Assembly: GCA_029237695.1 (NCBI GenBank)
Contig: CM055279.1
Span: 5,846,323 to 5,910,322, forward strand
Length of the DNA stretch: 64,000 bases
DNA from: Conchocele bisecta
Taxonomy: Eukaryota; Mollusca; Bivalvia; Lucinida; Thyasiridae
Reading direction: 5' to 3'
A program made the position numbers and the translations under genes. This document shows, piece after piece, positions 1 through 9,424 of this stretch (position 1 is the stretch's first letter; the number at the start of each line of letters is the position of its first letter). The notes under the pieces are model-generated. The model had not been told where the DNA came from and did no database searches. It worked only from the letters and a program-made list of their open reading frames with translations.

Positions 1-405
1 ATCACATCTACACCGCGCATCAGATAAGCATTGTGTCTAAAGCGTACTACACCCCGATTCAAAATCATTGCGTATTTTACTTTTACAAATGGATTATTGA
101 TTTTCGTCATTATTAAATAGGGAACAAATTAACAAATTTAAAAATTCACTTATTTGAGCTGCAAAAAGCAAACACTGTTTGCTTTTTACAGCTCATCTAA
201 GTGAATTTTCAACTTCATGACAGTATTTTCACTACTCCATTTGAAAATCAATGCGTATTTTCACATTACTGTGCGTATTGTGTACTCGATGCGTATTCAG
301 CTAAAATAATTGCATAAAATTTGCAAATACGCACCTTATCTGGAGCATTGATTCAGCTAAAATAATTGCATAAAATTCGCAAATACGCACCTCATCTGGA
401 GCTCA
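1..405. mobile_element. MITE with CTCCAGATAAG-type ends (family 1), partial
   Basis: The sequence is an inverted-orientation relative of the element at 14269-14580. It shares the TTTGTTCCCTATTTAATA block and a central foldback around 145-210 (GAGCTGCAAAAAGCAAAC, then a mirrored GTTTGCTTTTTACAGCTC). The right end reads CTCATCTGGAGCTCAGAG. The last roughly 60 bp before the right end are duplicated in tandem (about 300-350 and 355-403), each ending in a TCTGGAGC terminus. The left end, near GCATCAGATAAGC, lies close to the window edge. No coding potential is seen. Confidence 0.6.
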
Positions 406-559
406 GAGCTACATATAAGACGAGCCGTGTGATTTTGTACCTAATAAGATGAGTGATTTTTCAGGAAAAATATATACAAAGACTATGATATTTTCCGTAA
501 ATTTTGTATTAAAGTATATTTCAGAAAAAAAATCACATATCACGTGGCTCGTTTCAAAA

Positions 560-626
560 AGTCACAGGGCCTTGCAAGACCTTAGTTGTTGATAGGCCGT
601 TAAACACCAATAAACAAACAAACACA
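560..626 (+). repeat. 3' tail of SINE-like family A
   Basis: The tail carries GTTGATAGGCCGTTAAACACC followed by an AATAAACAAACAAAC run. The same tail closes the copies at 16030-16378, 27955-28275 and 28285-28610, so this is a truncated copy of that interspersed family. No head is visible upstream. Confidence 0.5.
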
Positions 627-637
627 GGGTGAGAAAG

Positions 638-716
638 ATGTGCACTGCCCCGGAACCGAACCGGGGACCTCTCGTTTACTGTACCCATCGCTCTGACCGA
701 CTGAGCTAACCGGGCA
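638..716 (-). repeat. tRNA-like SINE head
   Basis: On the minus strand this begins TGCCCGGTTAGCTCAG, followed by a good D-arm and A-box. A T-arm and B-box follow, CCCCGGTTCGGTTCCGGGG, with a perfect 5-bp stem. The anticodon arm does not pair well and the acceptor stem pairs at only about 5 of 7 positions. It is therefore more likely a tRNA-derived SINE head or degenerate tRNA than a working tRNA gene. Confidence 0.55.
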
Positions 717-744
717 TGAATACACACTTCCTCTCAATATAGTA

Positions 745-1045
745 GTGAGTTACATACCAACTTTTACATACATGACTCGTGGATGGTTGGTCGGCCGAAC
801 GCGATGGCGTAAATTATCGGTAGGGGTTCCTCCTTATAGGAATCACTATTTGCCTGGTTTGGCCCTCAGGTACGTTTTTATCTTTGGCTCTTTTGTTACC
901 TGGGAGTTGAATTGGGTTATTGCCCATTATAAAAACAGATTATTACTGATCCTACTTCTTTTGGGAAGGTGCCAAGTGATTCTGGTGTGGCGAGGACCTG
1001 ACATTAGATCGGGATTATTCTGATTTCGGGGCTGAATATATAGTT
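745..1045 (+). mobile_element. SINE-like family A copy
   Basis: This shares several blocks with copies at 15800, 16030, 19516 and 27.6-28.6 kb: GGTTCCTCCTTATAGGAATC, GCCTGGTTTGGCCCTC, a GTGTGGCGAGGACCTG block and a terminal GGGCTGAATATATA block. The continuous frame through it (745-1023) reflects repeat composition and has no recognisable protein. Confidence 0.5.
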
Positions 1046-1069
1046 TTTTGTCGAGCCCGCTTGCGGAAA

Positions 1070-1560
1070 GCGAGACATAGTGATCACAATGACGTCCGTG
1101 CGTCCGTCCGTCCGAAATATGTGTTAAAGTTTTTAAATACCTTATATCTCTGCAGTTCTGAGTCACCTTGACTTAAAACTTCATATGCTTATTAGTCATG
1201 ATCCATATATTCATGCTGTATCCCACTCATGCAGCCCCTGTGCCCAAGGTCAAATGACTTAGAAGTTTGCGTTCCGAAATCTGCGTTAATGTTTTTAAAT
1301 ACCTTATATCTCTGCAGTCCTAAGTCACATTGACTTGAAACTTCATATGCTTATTAGTCATCATCCATATATTCATTCTGTGTCCCACTCATGCGGCCCC
1401 TGTTCCCCTATGTCAAGGTCAAATGACTTAAACAAGTTTGCGTTAAAGTTTCTGTCAAAATTTGCGGAAGTTTTCACATACCTACTATCTCTGTAATCGT
1501 AAGTCAGATTTGCTTGAAACTTTGTATGCTTTTTGGGCATCAAACTTCAAATCATCTTTC
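1070..1560. repeat. Tandem repeat, period about 170 bp
   Basis: It starts at a CGTCCGTCCGTCC run. Two full units and part of a third each contain AATACCTTATATCTCTGCAG, AACTTCATATGCTTATTAG and CCACTCATGC. The unit is AT-rich and lacks a reading frame. It lies in the intron upstream of the first visible prohibitin-2 exon. Confidence 0.7.
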
Positions 1561-1591
1561 TTTTTATTTTGGGATTTTCCCCCTCATCTGG

Positions 1592-1830
1592 GGGCCGTTT
1601 CACTAAACTTCCTACGACTAAAATGTTCGTAAGTGCAAAGTTATGATAGTCTGTAAATTTCACATTAAAATGATTTATTGTAAACAATTAGTGGATTTAC
1701 ATTTATTGAGCATAGGCTGCATATGCAGCCTATGCTCAATAAATGTAAAGCCATCAATTGAAATTTACAGGATATTCTAAATCTGCACTTACGAACATTT
1801 TAGTCGTACGAAGTTTAGTGAAACGGGCCC
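1592..1830. mobile_element. Foldback MITE with GGGCCGTTTCACTAAAC ends
   Basis: This is a nearly complete palindrome of about 239 bp. The outer arms are GGGCCGTTTCACTAAACTTC and its complement ending GTGAAACGGGCCC. Inner arms contain TACGACTAAAATGTTCGTAA, and the centre is GCATAGGCTGCATATGCAGC with its mirror. There is no coding capacity. It sits about 120 bp before a prohibitin-2 exon. Confidence 0.75.
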
Positions 1831-1831
1831 A

Positions 1832-1928
1832 TGTACAGGTAATATATGGGATTTAGTACTAAACCCATTGACCCGGCCTTAAATGACCTTCACTGATGAT
1901 AAGCCGTTAAACCCCGACAAACAAACAT
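1832..1928 (+). repeat. SINE-like 3' tail directly upstream of an exon
   Basis: The segment runs from TGTACAGGTAATATATGGGA through CCATTGACCCGGCC to GCCGTTAAACCCCGACAAAC. The same tail recurs at 13848-13952. It ends about 20 bp upstream of the acceptor of the exon at 1948. Confidence 0.5.
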
Positions 1929-1947
1929 ATATGACTTATTGTTTCAG

Positions 1948-2133
1948 GTTTTAAAAAGTGTCGTAGCGAAGTTCAACGCGTCACAGCTGATCACTCAGCG
2001 ACAGCAGGTCAGCTTGATGATCCGTCGGGACCTGATTGAGCGGGCGCGAGACTTCTTCATCATCCTTGACGACGTCTCCATCACAGACTTAACGTTTAGT
2101 AAAGAATATTCCAGAGCCGTGGAATCAAAACAG
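1948..2133 (+). CDS. PHB2: Prohibitin-2, internal exon (SPFH domain end to coiled coil)
   Basis: These 62 codons correspond to about residues 140-201 of the 299-residue vertebrate PHB2. Recognisable stretches are [30 protein letters not shown] and [17 protein letters not shown]. The family forms ring complexes with prohibitin-1 in the inner mitochondrial membrane and acts as a scaffold or chaperone. This part is the end of the band-7/SPFH domain and the start of the helical region. The acceptor is TTGTTTCAG ending at 1947. The donor is GTAGGT at 2134. Both boundaries are phase 0. The N-terminal half of the gene lies upstream of the window. The match to PHB2, not PHB1, is clear. Confidence 0.95.
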
Positions 2134-2960
2134 GTAGGTGTCTGCGTGAATTTTGAAATTTGTAGGCAAAATAAACTGATAAATAATACCACAGTCAAAC
2201 CTGTGAATAAAGGTCAGCCATGGGAAGAGAAAAATCGGGCCTTTGTTTACAGGTGGTGTTTATTCGCAGGTCCATTTATGTAGTAATTGAATAATTGGGA
2301 AAACAAAAGCATGGCTGCTATAGACAGGTAATTGCTATTGGAGGTGGCCTTTAGCACAGATTCGACTGTATTTTACATTTTCTCCAATATTTGTTAAAAA
2401 AAACTGTACTTCCTCAAATAATTTCTTAAATTTTGACCAGCCAACATGTTCATTTCTGAAATGTTAGTAGCGAAATGATTTCTACGACTCTGTCTCCTCG
2501 AAACTGCCAAAATCTTACAGGACATTCGGTCTGGTACACTTGAATTTTTCCAGACTGGACAAAAATTTACCAGACCTTATAATTGATATTGTGTGATATT
2601 TAAGAGCTTTTTAAGTATATCAGTCATTTAAGAAAAGCTAGCTAGCACCAGAAGCGCATGTGATTTCATTGAAGCTTAGAATAAAAAATTAAAAAAAAAA
2701 GATAAGAAAAAATGAAACTGATGGCTGCCAATAGTGCCAACATAGAGATGAGACGTGAAACCATGGTCTTGTCTTTGAATGTTGCAATTTCATACTTTTT
2801 GCTTGTGTGGCAAACTACTTCTACAGTTTTCAGTCGATCCTTTTCAGGTGTGGTATATACAGTATATCACAACCATCAAGTGCAGTAGTGCACAACATAC
2901 ACATTTTCATTATTCCACCTAGGTATGCCCCTTTTTCACCTCTGAAAATTGTCGCATAGT
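2134..2960. other. Intron sequence, no feature recognised
   Basis: This is the first part of the prohibitin-2 intron 2134-4925. It is AT-rich unique-looking DNA with an A-rich run near 2690. No RNA gene, exon or repeat family that recurs elsewhere in the window was found. Confidence 0.6.
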
Positions 2961-2971
2961 TTGCTTGTTCT

Positions 2972-4042
2972 CAGAGCTCCAGATAAGCTGCGCATTTGCA
3001 CAATTAAAATTGCAAAAAACCCAATTGAAATTAGAAGTAGCGAGTATCAAAAAGCAATACAAATTTTGTGGTACCTTTATCATGTTGCAGAAAACAGTAA
3101 ATAGACCACAAATATAGCATATTTTTTTTATTTTCCATGAACACATCTTGGTATTTCATTAGAATTGTCTCCAAGACAATTCTAATGAAATGCCAATACA
3201 TGTTTTCATTTCGAAGCAAACTATTCAATAATTGCTGTCTGTTGATGTGTAAACAGTAGTGTGATATAGGAGTCAGCTTGTCGGTCGGTCGGTCTGTTTG
3301 AAATTCCCTTCCGCTCTATATCTTCTACACCGATGCATGGATTATCAAATGGCTTGGCACAAATGTTTCTCATGATGAGAAGGTGTGTCGCGATCAATAA
3401 CCACGCACCTACGTCCAAGGTCACAGTTGAAGGTCAAAGGTCAAAACTATTGAAATTCCCTTCCGCTCTATATCTTCTACACCGATGCATGGATTATCAA
3501 ATGCCTTGGCACAAATGTTTCTCATGATGAGAAGGTGTGTCACGATCAATAACCACGCACCTACGTCCAAGGTCACAGTTGAAGGTCAAAGGTCAAAACT
3601 ATTGAAATTCCCTTCCGCTCTATATCTTCTACACCGATGCATGGATTATCAAATGCCTTGGCACAAATGTTTCTCAGGATGAGAAGGTGTGTCGCGATCA
3701 ATAACCTCGCACCTACGTCCAAGGTCAAGGTCACAGTTGAAGGTCAAAGGTCAAACCTATTGAAATTCCCTTCCGCTCTATATCTTCTACACCGATGCAT
3801 GGATTATCACACTATGCCCAGGGTCAAGGTCACAGACTTGATGCGTTTGAAACCTTAACGCTCGGCTAAATGGCTTATAATCAAAAATGCCTCGTTTTCT
3901 TTGGCTGCCAGTGGGGGTATTCGTGTGCCGACAGGCCACATTTCTAGTTTTATTTTACCCGTTTAAAATTTTGAAACACCCAATTGCTTCAGAAATGATA
4001 GAGTGAAAATACTCAATTACTAATTCCTTATCTGGAGCCCTG
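2972..4042. mobile_element. MITE with CAGNGCTCCAGATAAG ends (family 2), carrying a nested insertion
   Basis: The left end is CAGAGCTCCAGATAAG and the right end is CTTATCTGGAGCCCTG. The flanks are CTTGTTCT and CTTGTTCG, a possible 8-bp target duplication with one mismatch. A central foldback (around 3145-3195) holds TTTCATTAGAATTGTCTCC and its mirror. Compared with the copies at 8540-8924 and 11440-11851, the sequence is interrupted at about 3266-3950 by an unrelated insertion, after which the MITE resumes in register. Confidence 0.75.
3266..3950. repeat. Nested insertion with 152-bp tandem repeats
   Basis: Three full units and one partial unit of 152 bp (about 3300-3826) each contain CCCTTCCGCTCTATATCTTC, CACCGATGCATGGATTATCA and AAGGTCACAGTTGAAGGTCA. 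The block begins near a GGTCGGTCGGTC run and ends CCACATTTCTAGTTTT. That end resembles the ends of the repeats at 27.2 kb and 32.1 kb (ACACATTTTCTAGTT). Short open frames here repeat with the array and are not genes. Confidence 0.75.
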
Positions 4043-4316
4043 CTTGTTCGGCAAACTGCTTCTAGGTTTCAGCCGGTCCCCTTGTACTTAGTATACTTGA
4101 CTATTAAGTGTGGGAGGGCTCGACATAGAAATGTTTGTTATATCTCTAATGTCATAAGCCCCAATGGCCCATTTCTCCACAAATTATTATTCCCTCGCCC
4201 ATATCTAAAATTGGATAGTGCGATAGTCGATGTGCGTACATGCGTGCATGTGTTAGTAGCACCTTTCATTTTTGTTGCGCCCGCTTGCAGACAGCGCGAT
4301 ATAGTCGCCACATGGG

Positions 4317-4676
4317 TATAATTCCAGCACAAAAATATTTACACAATTCCCTAACATTTGATTGGTCCGTAACAAGTCTCGGTCCAAAATTTATATCCCA
4401 GTAAACTCCCATGCCGAACTACTTTCCGTAACCGTCAGGCGTAGTTAAAATAATTCTTATGAAAACGGAAAATAAACACATTTTCTTGATGAATTTATTT
4501 CAAATGCTGGAATTATAAGGAATGAATGGCCTTTTTGTTGAATTTATCGGAGATATAAACTTGGAAAAGTCGCGGGAATACTGGACGAGGCCTTCCGGCC
4601 TTCGTCCAGTATTCCCGCGACTTTTCCAAGTTTATACCCCGATAAATTCCACAAAAAGGCCATTCATTCCTATAAT
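4317..4676. mobile_element. Foldback element with a 151-bp hairpin (copy 1)
   Basis: The hairpin 4520-4670 has long, nearly perfect arms: GAATGAATGGCCTTTTTGT, then AACTTGGAAAAGTCGCGGG, then AATACTGGACGA. The centre is GGCCTTCCGGCC. A flanking part (4320-4515) with AATTCCAGCACAAAAATATT and CTTTCCGTAACCGTCAGGCG is present in inverted order at 15250-15452. That shows the two are copies of one element. Confidence 0.75.
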
Positions 4677-4925
4677 ACATACAAGTATGTGCGTCCATGT
4701 TAAAGTTTTTGATTAAAGTTTTTCTGTATACGATCAAAGCCTCGAGGGGCGTGACATGTGGGCCGCGGTCCTCCAGTTCAATCACTCATGAAACTCTTCA
4801 CCGATTTTGATAATATTTGGCCACAATGTGTGTCAGGGATGGTGTTTTGTTTTGCATACGACCCACGTCCGACTGTCCGTGAAGGGATTAGCTTAGTGAT
4901 AACGATGCCCTTGTTAATGTTTTAG

Positions 4926-5033
4926 GTGGCCCAACAAGACGCCCAGAGGGCCCAGTTTGTAGTGGAGAAGGCACGCCAGGAGAAACAACAGAAGATTGTC
5001 CAGTCACAGGGAGAGGCGGAATCCGCGATTCTC
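4926..5033 (+). CDS. PHB2: Prohibitin-2, internal exon ending at an AT-AC splice site
   Basis: These 36 codons correspond to about PHB2 residues 202-237, the coiled-coil helix that pairs prohibitins in the ring. The exon starts [20 protein letters not shown] and ends GEAESAIL. The acceptor is TTAATGTTTTAG ending at 4925. The reading frame hits a stop 15 bases after the exon end. No GT lies where the family alignment requires the exon to end. The boundary falls exactly at ATATCCTTTC, the U12-type donor. Exon length and both phases (0) match the neighbouring exons. Confidence 0.94.
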
Positions 5034-5043
5034 ATATCCTTTC
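5034..5043 (+). other. U12-type AT-AC intron donor
   Basis: The ten bases ATATCCTTTC follow the last codon of the exon. ATATCCTT is the established consensus of U12-type (minor spliceosome) donors. The intron runs to 9044. Confidence 0.88.
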
Positions 5044-5054
5044 TCTAAAATCAT

Positions 5055-5300
5055 TGTTGTGCAGCATGTGACCAAGTGTTCTGGAGAGTCGCACTCCTGA
5101 TCTTACGGTCGTGGGTTTGAGCCTCACTCCTGTTGTGTCCTTGAGCAAGACACTTTCTCCACACTGCTTCAGTCCACCCAGCTGTAAATGGGCACCGGCT
5201 AATTACCGAGAACTGATAGTCTAAGGGTAGGGTATTGGACCAGTATCTTGTAGTAATGCAAAACCCATTCATCGTTAACTTCCCATCTATTCTACAAGAC
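5055..5300 (+). mobile_element. tRNA-derived SINE in the AT-AC intron
   Basis: A B-box-like GGTCGTGGGTTTGAGCC lies in the head. It is followed by TGTGTCCTTGAGCAAGACAC, a block found in many animal SINEs. The insertion lies only about 20 bp downstream of the U12-type donor. Confidence 0.55.
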
Positions 5301-5507
5301 ATTGTTAAATAGACAGTAAGCCATTGTTAAATAGACAGTAAGCCATTCAATCAATCGGCCGACCTGTCAATGTAGATTTTGTTAAATTGATATCATTACA
5401 TGACTGCCGTTAAAATCAGCTGTTTGAATGGAGCAGATTGTCAAAGTACCAAAAATACTGCATATATGCTCAAATTGCACGATATTTCTGACGGAAATGT
5501 AACAATA

Positions 5508-5645
5508 ACGTTCGACCGTGTCCAGCCGTGGGTAAATGTCTTCTGTGGCCAGCGGGAACTGTTTGAACCAGCGGCCTACGGCCTTGGGGTTCAAACAGTT
5601 CCCTCGTGCCATGGCAGACGTTGACCCACGGCTGGACATGGTCGG
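5508..5645. repeat. Foldback repeat
   Basis: The outer arms are GTCCAGCCGTGGGT and ACCCACGGCTGGAC. The inner arms are GGGAACTGTTTGAACC and GGTTCAAACAGTTCCC, around a centre CGGCCTACGGCC. Two small frames cross it on opposite strands. Neither is a gene. Confidence 0.65.
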
Positions 5646-5874
5646 ATGTTATATTGACGATTATTGAGTGTCAGAAGATGTCTATGGGGATTTAACATGG
5701 GGACATTTTTCTATTTTTCAGAAATAGTGGACCGATTTTCAAAATGTTTTCTTAGATCATTTCCAAGCCATCTAGCTAGGTTTCAAAATCAATTTCAAAA
5801 ATAGTTTTTCGACTCCTCCAGGTTCTCTACCTCTTTTTCCCCATCATGTTAAATTCCTATAGAGAACTCATTTT

Positions 5875-6400
5875 TATACGCCCCTTTGAAAAAACGGGAC
5901 GTATTATGTATTCATCTTGTACGGGCGGGCGGGCACAGCTTGTCCATGCAATAACTAGAGTCTACTTGATGGGTTGTAACCAAATTTGGTATACATGTTT
6001 ATCACGGCAAGCCGAAGAAGCCTATTGATTTTGAAAAATTTCCGATGACTTATCTCCCTCCCCTTCGCGGCCATTTTTAATTTTCGCACTCTGTATCCTT
6101 GTCCACGCAATAACTCCAGTTCTACTTCACCGATCGAAACAAAATTCGGTATGCATGTTTATCATGACAAGACAAAGAAGCCTATTGATTTTGAAAAATT
6201 TCCGATATTTGTCTCCCCTTGGCAGCCATTTTTAATTTTCCCACTCTATCCTTGTCCACGCAATAAGTCGAGTTCTGCTTGATTGATCGTAACCAAATTT
6301 GGTTTACATTTTTATAATGTCGAGATGAGTTATCTCCCCTTGTTGCCTGGCCTTGCCTCGGCGGGCGTATGTTGTGACCTTCGGCACTCTTGTTCGTAAT
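5875..6400. repeat. Element with about three tandem units
   Basis: Units contain CTTGTCCACGCAATAACTC, ACCAAATTTGGTATACATGT and GAAGCCTATTGATTTTGAAA, with a period of about 135-190 bp. The outer parts read TACGCCCCTTTG and GGCGGGCGTATG, which suggests a mobile-element boundary. The sequence has no coding potential. Confidence 0.5.
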
Positions 6401-6404
6401 AAAA

Positions 6405-6550
6405 TCAATATTTGACCAAATTGCACGAAATAATAAGAAGGCTCATTCTTAAATTTTGATAAAGTTTAATATTATCGAAATAAATAATTTTTTTTCATTG
6501 TTTATATGGCAGTAGAATTTGGGCAGGTTTCGTGAAACAGATAGTAGTCT
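6405..6550. repeat. Dispersed repeat shared with 34385-34520
   Basis: The block GTAATAAAATCA, GGCTCATTCTTAAATTTTGA and GTTTCGTGAAACAGA occurs here and just right of the assembly gap. It marks a dispersed family of about 140 bp. No terminal repeats are visible. Confidence 0.5.
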
Positions 6551-6699
6551 AATGGCTAGAGCTTCGGCCATCAATTTCTCTGTATTCTACAAGACATTGT
6601 AAAATACAATGTAGACTGTAAACCATTAATTCAATCAGGCCACCTATCGATATAGATTTTGTTAAACTGACATCGATGATTATCGTGTCCATTCAGTCG

Positions 6700-6865
6700 T
6701 CATAAGGATGGGTTTAGTCTAATGGCTGGAGCAATGGCCATCAATTCTGTAGATTGTGTGTTCAAGACCCATCCTGGGGGGTATGAAAACATACTTTCAT
6801 AGTATTTCCATCAATGTCGCTGGTCTTTCAGATGAGACTTGCAGTGCTCCAGATACAGTGCAGTC
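6700..6865 (+). repeat. tRNA-like SINE fragment
   Basis: The block TAGTCTAATGGCTGGAGCAA followed by GTGTTCAAGACCC looks like the A- and B-box of a tRNA-derived SINE. TTTCCATCAATGTCGCTGGT follows. A related A-box piece lies at about 6545-6575. Confidence 0.4.
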
Positions 6866-6884
6866 TCCGTTTTTGTTCCACCGT

Positions 6885-7255
6885 AGACAACACTTGCAAA
6901 CTCAACGCGAACGCAACGCGAACGCAACGGTTTGCTGTAGCGTTGTATACGTTGTTTAAACGTATAATACGGTTCGTACACGTGTAATACACATTGTCAA
7001 ACCGTTTAGTTTAAAAGTGTTGTATACGTTGTTTAAACATATAATACGGTTCGTACACGTGTAATACACATTGTCAAACCGTTTAGTTTTACAGCGTGTA
7101 ATACGTTTAGCTTCAAGGCGTATAACACGCTTTGGTGTATACATATGTAGCGAGGTGAAAGAGTTGAAACGTGTACAACGCTTTACCTGGAAGCGTGTAG
7201 CTATATGAAAGCGTTGAAACGTGTACAACGGTTACACGTTTTAACGCGAATACCT
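6885..7255. repeat. Cluster of short CGTATAA/GTGTACAACG motifs, left
   Basis: A roughly 76-bp unit is repeated twice (6941-7090), containing TTGTATACGTTGTTTAAAC, ATAATACGGTTCGTACACG and CACATTGTCAAACCGTTTAG. Degenerate related motifs follow (CGTGTACAACG, CGTATAACACG). A second cluster lies at 8090-8500. The two may be the ends of one element. Confidence 0.55.
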
Positions 7256-7259
7256 GTTC

Positions 7260-8085
7260 GGCCCCGATCGCTTCGAGGCGTCCTTGTTTCGTCCCTTTTA
7301 AAATATCGCGAATACATACCCTCAGATCGAGTTCAAAGTACATCGGCGGTGTGATTTAGCACTTCAATTGATCCCTAATCCCTGATGCCTAATGAGTCAC
7401 GCTTTTAACACGACAGATGTACATTGTCGTTTATCAAAATGTTTGAGAATTGTAGATCACGTGAGCCGGCTCATCAGGATCTGCGGCATTCCTATGTACA
7501 TTTTATATACACAAAAATGACCCCTAATACAGCATAATGTAACAGTTCCTAACTTAATATGGAATAGCCCGGGCCGATAGTCCGTGTCAGTTACTTGGGG
7601 TTAAATATTATTACGAAACACAGATAAACACAGTGCATGGTTTCTTTATTTTATTTTAACATCATCAGAAATGGCAAGTCTAGGAACTCTCGTATCTTTA
7701 CGCTGAAGCCAGTCTATTTCAGTCACTAATCCGCTATACACCTGTCCCACGCGTGTGTTAAGATTAATCGATATTTGGAGAAATTGAATACACAGCGAGC
7801 TGCACATTGGTTTAACACGGATATGGCCCGCGGATATGTGTCATAAATTACTTGGTGGTCAAAACCGGCAAATTTACAAGGTTTATAGCGAAATAGCAGC
7901 CGACTGGCAATTTTTCTCGGACCGATTTTTAAGACTAGTTTTCAAATTTCAATCGGTCTGAGAGTTCAAAAATCGGTCCAGAACCGGAAAACTGAAAATT
8001 TTAGAAGCCCTGCAGTGAGTCTAGAAGTATATATACACACACGAAGAACGATCGGAGCATGCGCATTCTACGCGATACACAGTTG
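7260..8085. other. Intron sequence, no feature recognised
   Basis: This lies between the two motif clusters, inside the 5034-9044 intron. No exon, RNA gene or repeat recurring elsewhere was found. A short GGTCCGAGAAA/TTTCTCGGACC-type dyad near 7915-7985 is the only structure seen. Confidence 0.5.
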
Positions 8086-8089
8086 GCAT

Positions 8090-8510
8090 ACCAAAACGTG
8101 TAATGCGTTAAAACCCGTGGAAACGTGTTATACGTATAACACGGTTTCATCTGTACGGTGCTATGTACATGTAGAAGCGTGTAACCGTTCGTCAAAGAAA
8201 GCGTTAAATCGTTTAAACGGTTTACCTTAGCGTTGTATACGTTTACAACCGTTGTACACGGATTACACGCTTTTGAAACTCGATGCGTTGTTTACAACCG
8301 TAGTATACGTTTACAACCATTGTACACGGATTACACGCTTTTGAAACTCAATGCGTTGAACACGGTTTGTTCGACTTTCGCGCATGCGCAAGAGTGGGGA
8401 AACGCGACGCATGGCCGAAAACGTATTACAAATAGACGACACACGGTTTGAAACGCAACTAACGGAAACTCCACGGATACGCAACGCACAACACTTTGTA
8501 CACGTATAAA
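8090..8510. repeat. Cluster of short CGTATAA/GTTTACAACCG motifs, right
   Basis: A roughly 68-bp unit is repeated twice (8230-8360): GTATACGTTTACAACC, TGTACACGGATTACACGC and TTTTGAAACTC. It is followed by TTTCGCGCATGCGCAAGAG. The motifs match the cluster at 6885-7255. Small open frames here have no recognisable protein. Confidence 0.55.
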
Positions 8511-8539
8511 CCCGGAACATTTTGACAGAAACAACTGTA

Positions 8540-8924
8540 AGGAATTAGTAATTGAGTATTGTCACTCCATCATTTCTGAAGCAATTGGGTATTTCAAAAT
8601 TGTAATAGGGTAAACTAAAATCACACTACTGTTTACACATCAACAGACAGCAATTATTAAATAGTTTGCTTTGAAATGAAAACATGTCTTGGCATTTCAT
8701 TAGAATTGTCTCCTTGGAGACAATTCTAATGAAATACCAAGATGTGTTTTGATGGAAAATAAGAAAATATGCTATATTTGTGGTCTGTTTATTGTTTTCT
8801 GCAGCATGATAAAGGTACCACAATATTTGTATTGCTTTTTGATACTCGCTACTTCTAATTTAAATTGGGTTTTTGGCAATTTTAATTGGGTATTTAAGCA
8901 AATACGCAGCTTATCTGGAGCTCT
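8540..8924. mobile_element. MITE family 2 copy, left end lost
   Basis: This shares GGAATTAGTAATTGAGTATT, the central foldback TTTCATTAGAATTGTCTCC with mirror (about 8693-8738), and the right end CTTATCTGGAGCTCTG with the copies at 2972 and 11440. The left TIR is replaced by unrelated bases, so this copy is truncated. Confidence 0.7.
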
Positions 8925-9019
8925 GGATTTGAAACCATGACCCTATCTCTTGTCACCTTAGCTATTGCTGGGATGGTAAACCCTTTCACATTTTCCATTC
9001 ACCCATGTATTGCCTGTGT

Positions 9020-9044
9020 TTGGAATGACCTTAACCTTGTGAAC
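9020..9044 (+). other. U12-type branch site and AC acceptor
   Basis: The intron end holds CCTTAAC at 9029-9035 and stops with AC at 9043-9044, about ten bases after the likely branch A. No AG occurs in the preceding 40 or so bases, so an ordinary acceptor is excluded. This fits the established U12-type pattern (TTCCTTAAC branch, 10-16 bases to the acceptor). Confidence 0.88.
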
Positions 9045-9122
9045 ATCGGCCATGCTATGAGTATGAATCCTGGCTACTTGAAGTTGCGGAAGATTCGGGC
9101 GGCACAGAGCATCGCCAGGACG
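9045..9122 (+). CDS. PHB2: Prohibitin-2, penultimate exon
   Basis: These 26 codons correspond to about PHB2 residues 238-263. They include NPGYLKLRKIRAAQSIART, the most conserved segment of the prohibitin C-terminus. The exon starts with ATC directly after the AC acceptor, phase 0. It ends at a regular GTAAGA donor at 9123, also phase 0. Read with the preceding exon, the spacing to the NPGY motif equals that of vertebrate PHB2, so no residues are gained or lost at the AT-AC intron. Confidence 0.94.
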
Positions 9123-9220
9123 GTAAGATTTATCCTCATCTACTCGGCAGTCAGTGTTGTGCCATGCTCCCAGATCCAATGGGATAATTTCAGTGTTTGT
9201 GCCCTGTTTGTATTAAAAGT

Positions 9221-9424
9221 TACAGTGAAATCTCTCTAAACCGGACACCCTGGGAGGTCCCCAGGGTGTCCGGCTTAGAGAGGTTTCACTGTAAATCAGA
9301 CATTTGATCATTCTGAGCCATAGGTGAGTGCTATGCGATCACGAACACACATTATGACCAAGAAACTCATCAAAAATCAGATCACAGATGTTTTCTTGGT
9401 GTCTGGTTTAGAGAGGTTCCACAG
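9221..9424. mobile_element. Pogo/Tigger-like MITE (copy 1)
   Basis: TA is followed by CAGTGAAATCTCTCTAAACC and GGACACCC. A mirrored arm ends GAGAGGTTTCACTG-TA (hairpin 9221-9293). A further CTGGTTTAGAGAGGTTCCAC lies at about 9403-9422. The CAGTG..CTCTCTAAACCGGACACC end with TA flanks resembles the ends of Tigger/pogo-type Tc1-mariner elements (family assignment is inference). Copies also lie at 13994, 28762 and 31228. Confidence 0.6.

Noticed and set aside
638..716. Functional tRNA gene on the minus strand
   Set aside because: D- and T-arms look good, but the anticodon arm does not fold and the acceptor stem has mismatches; a SINE head is more likely.
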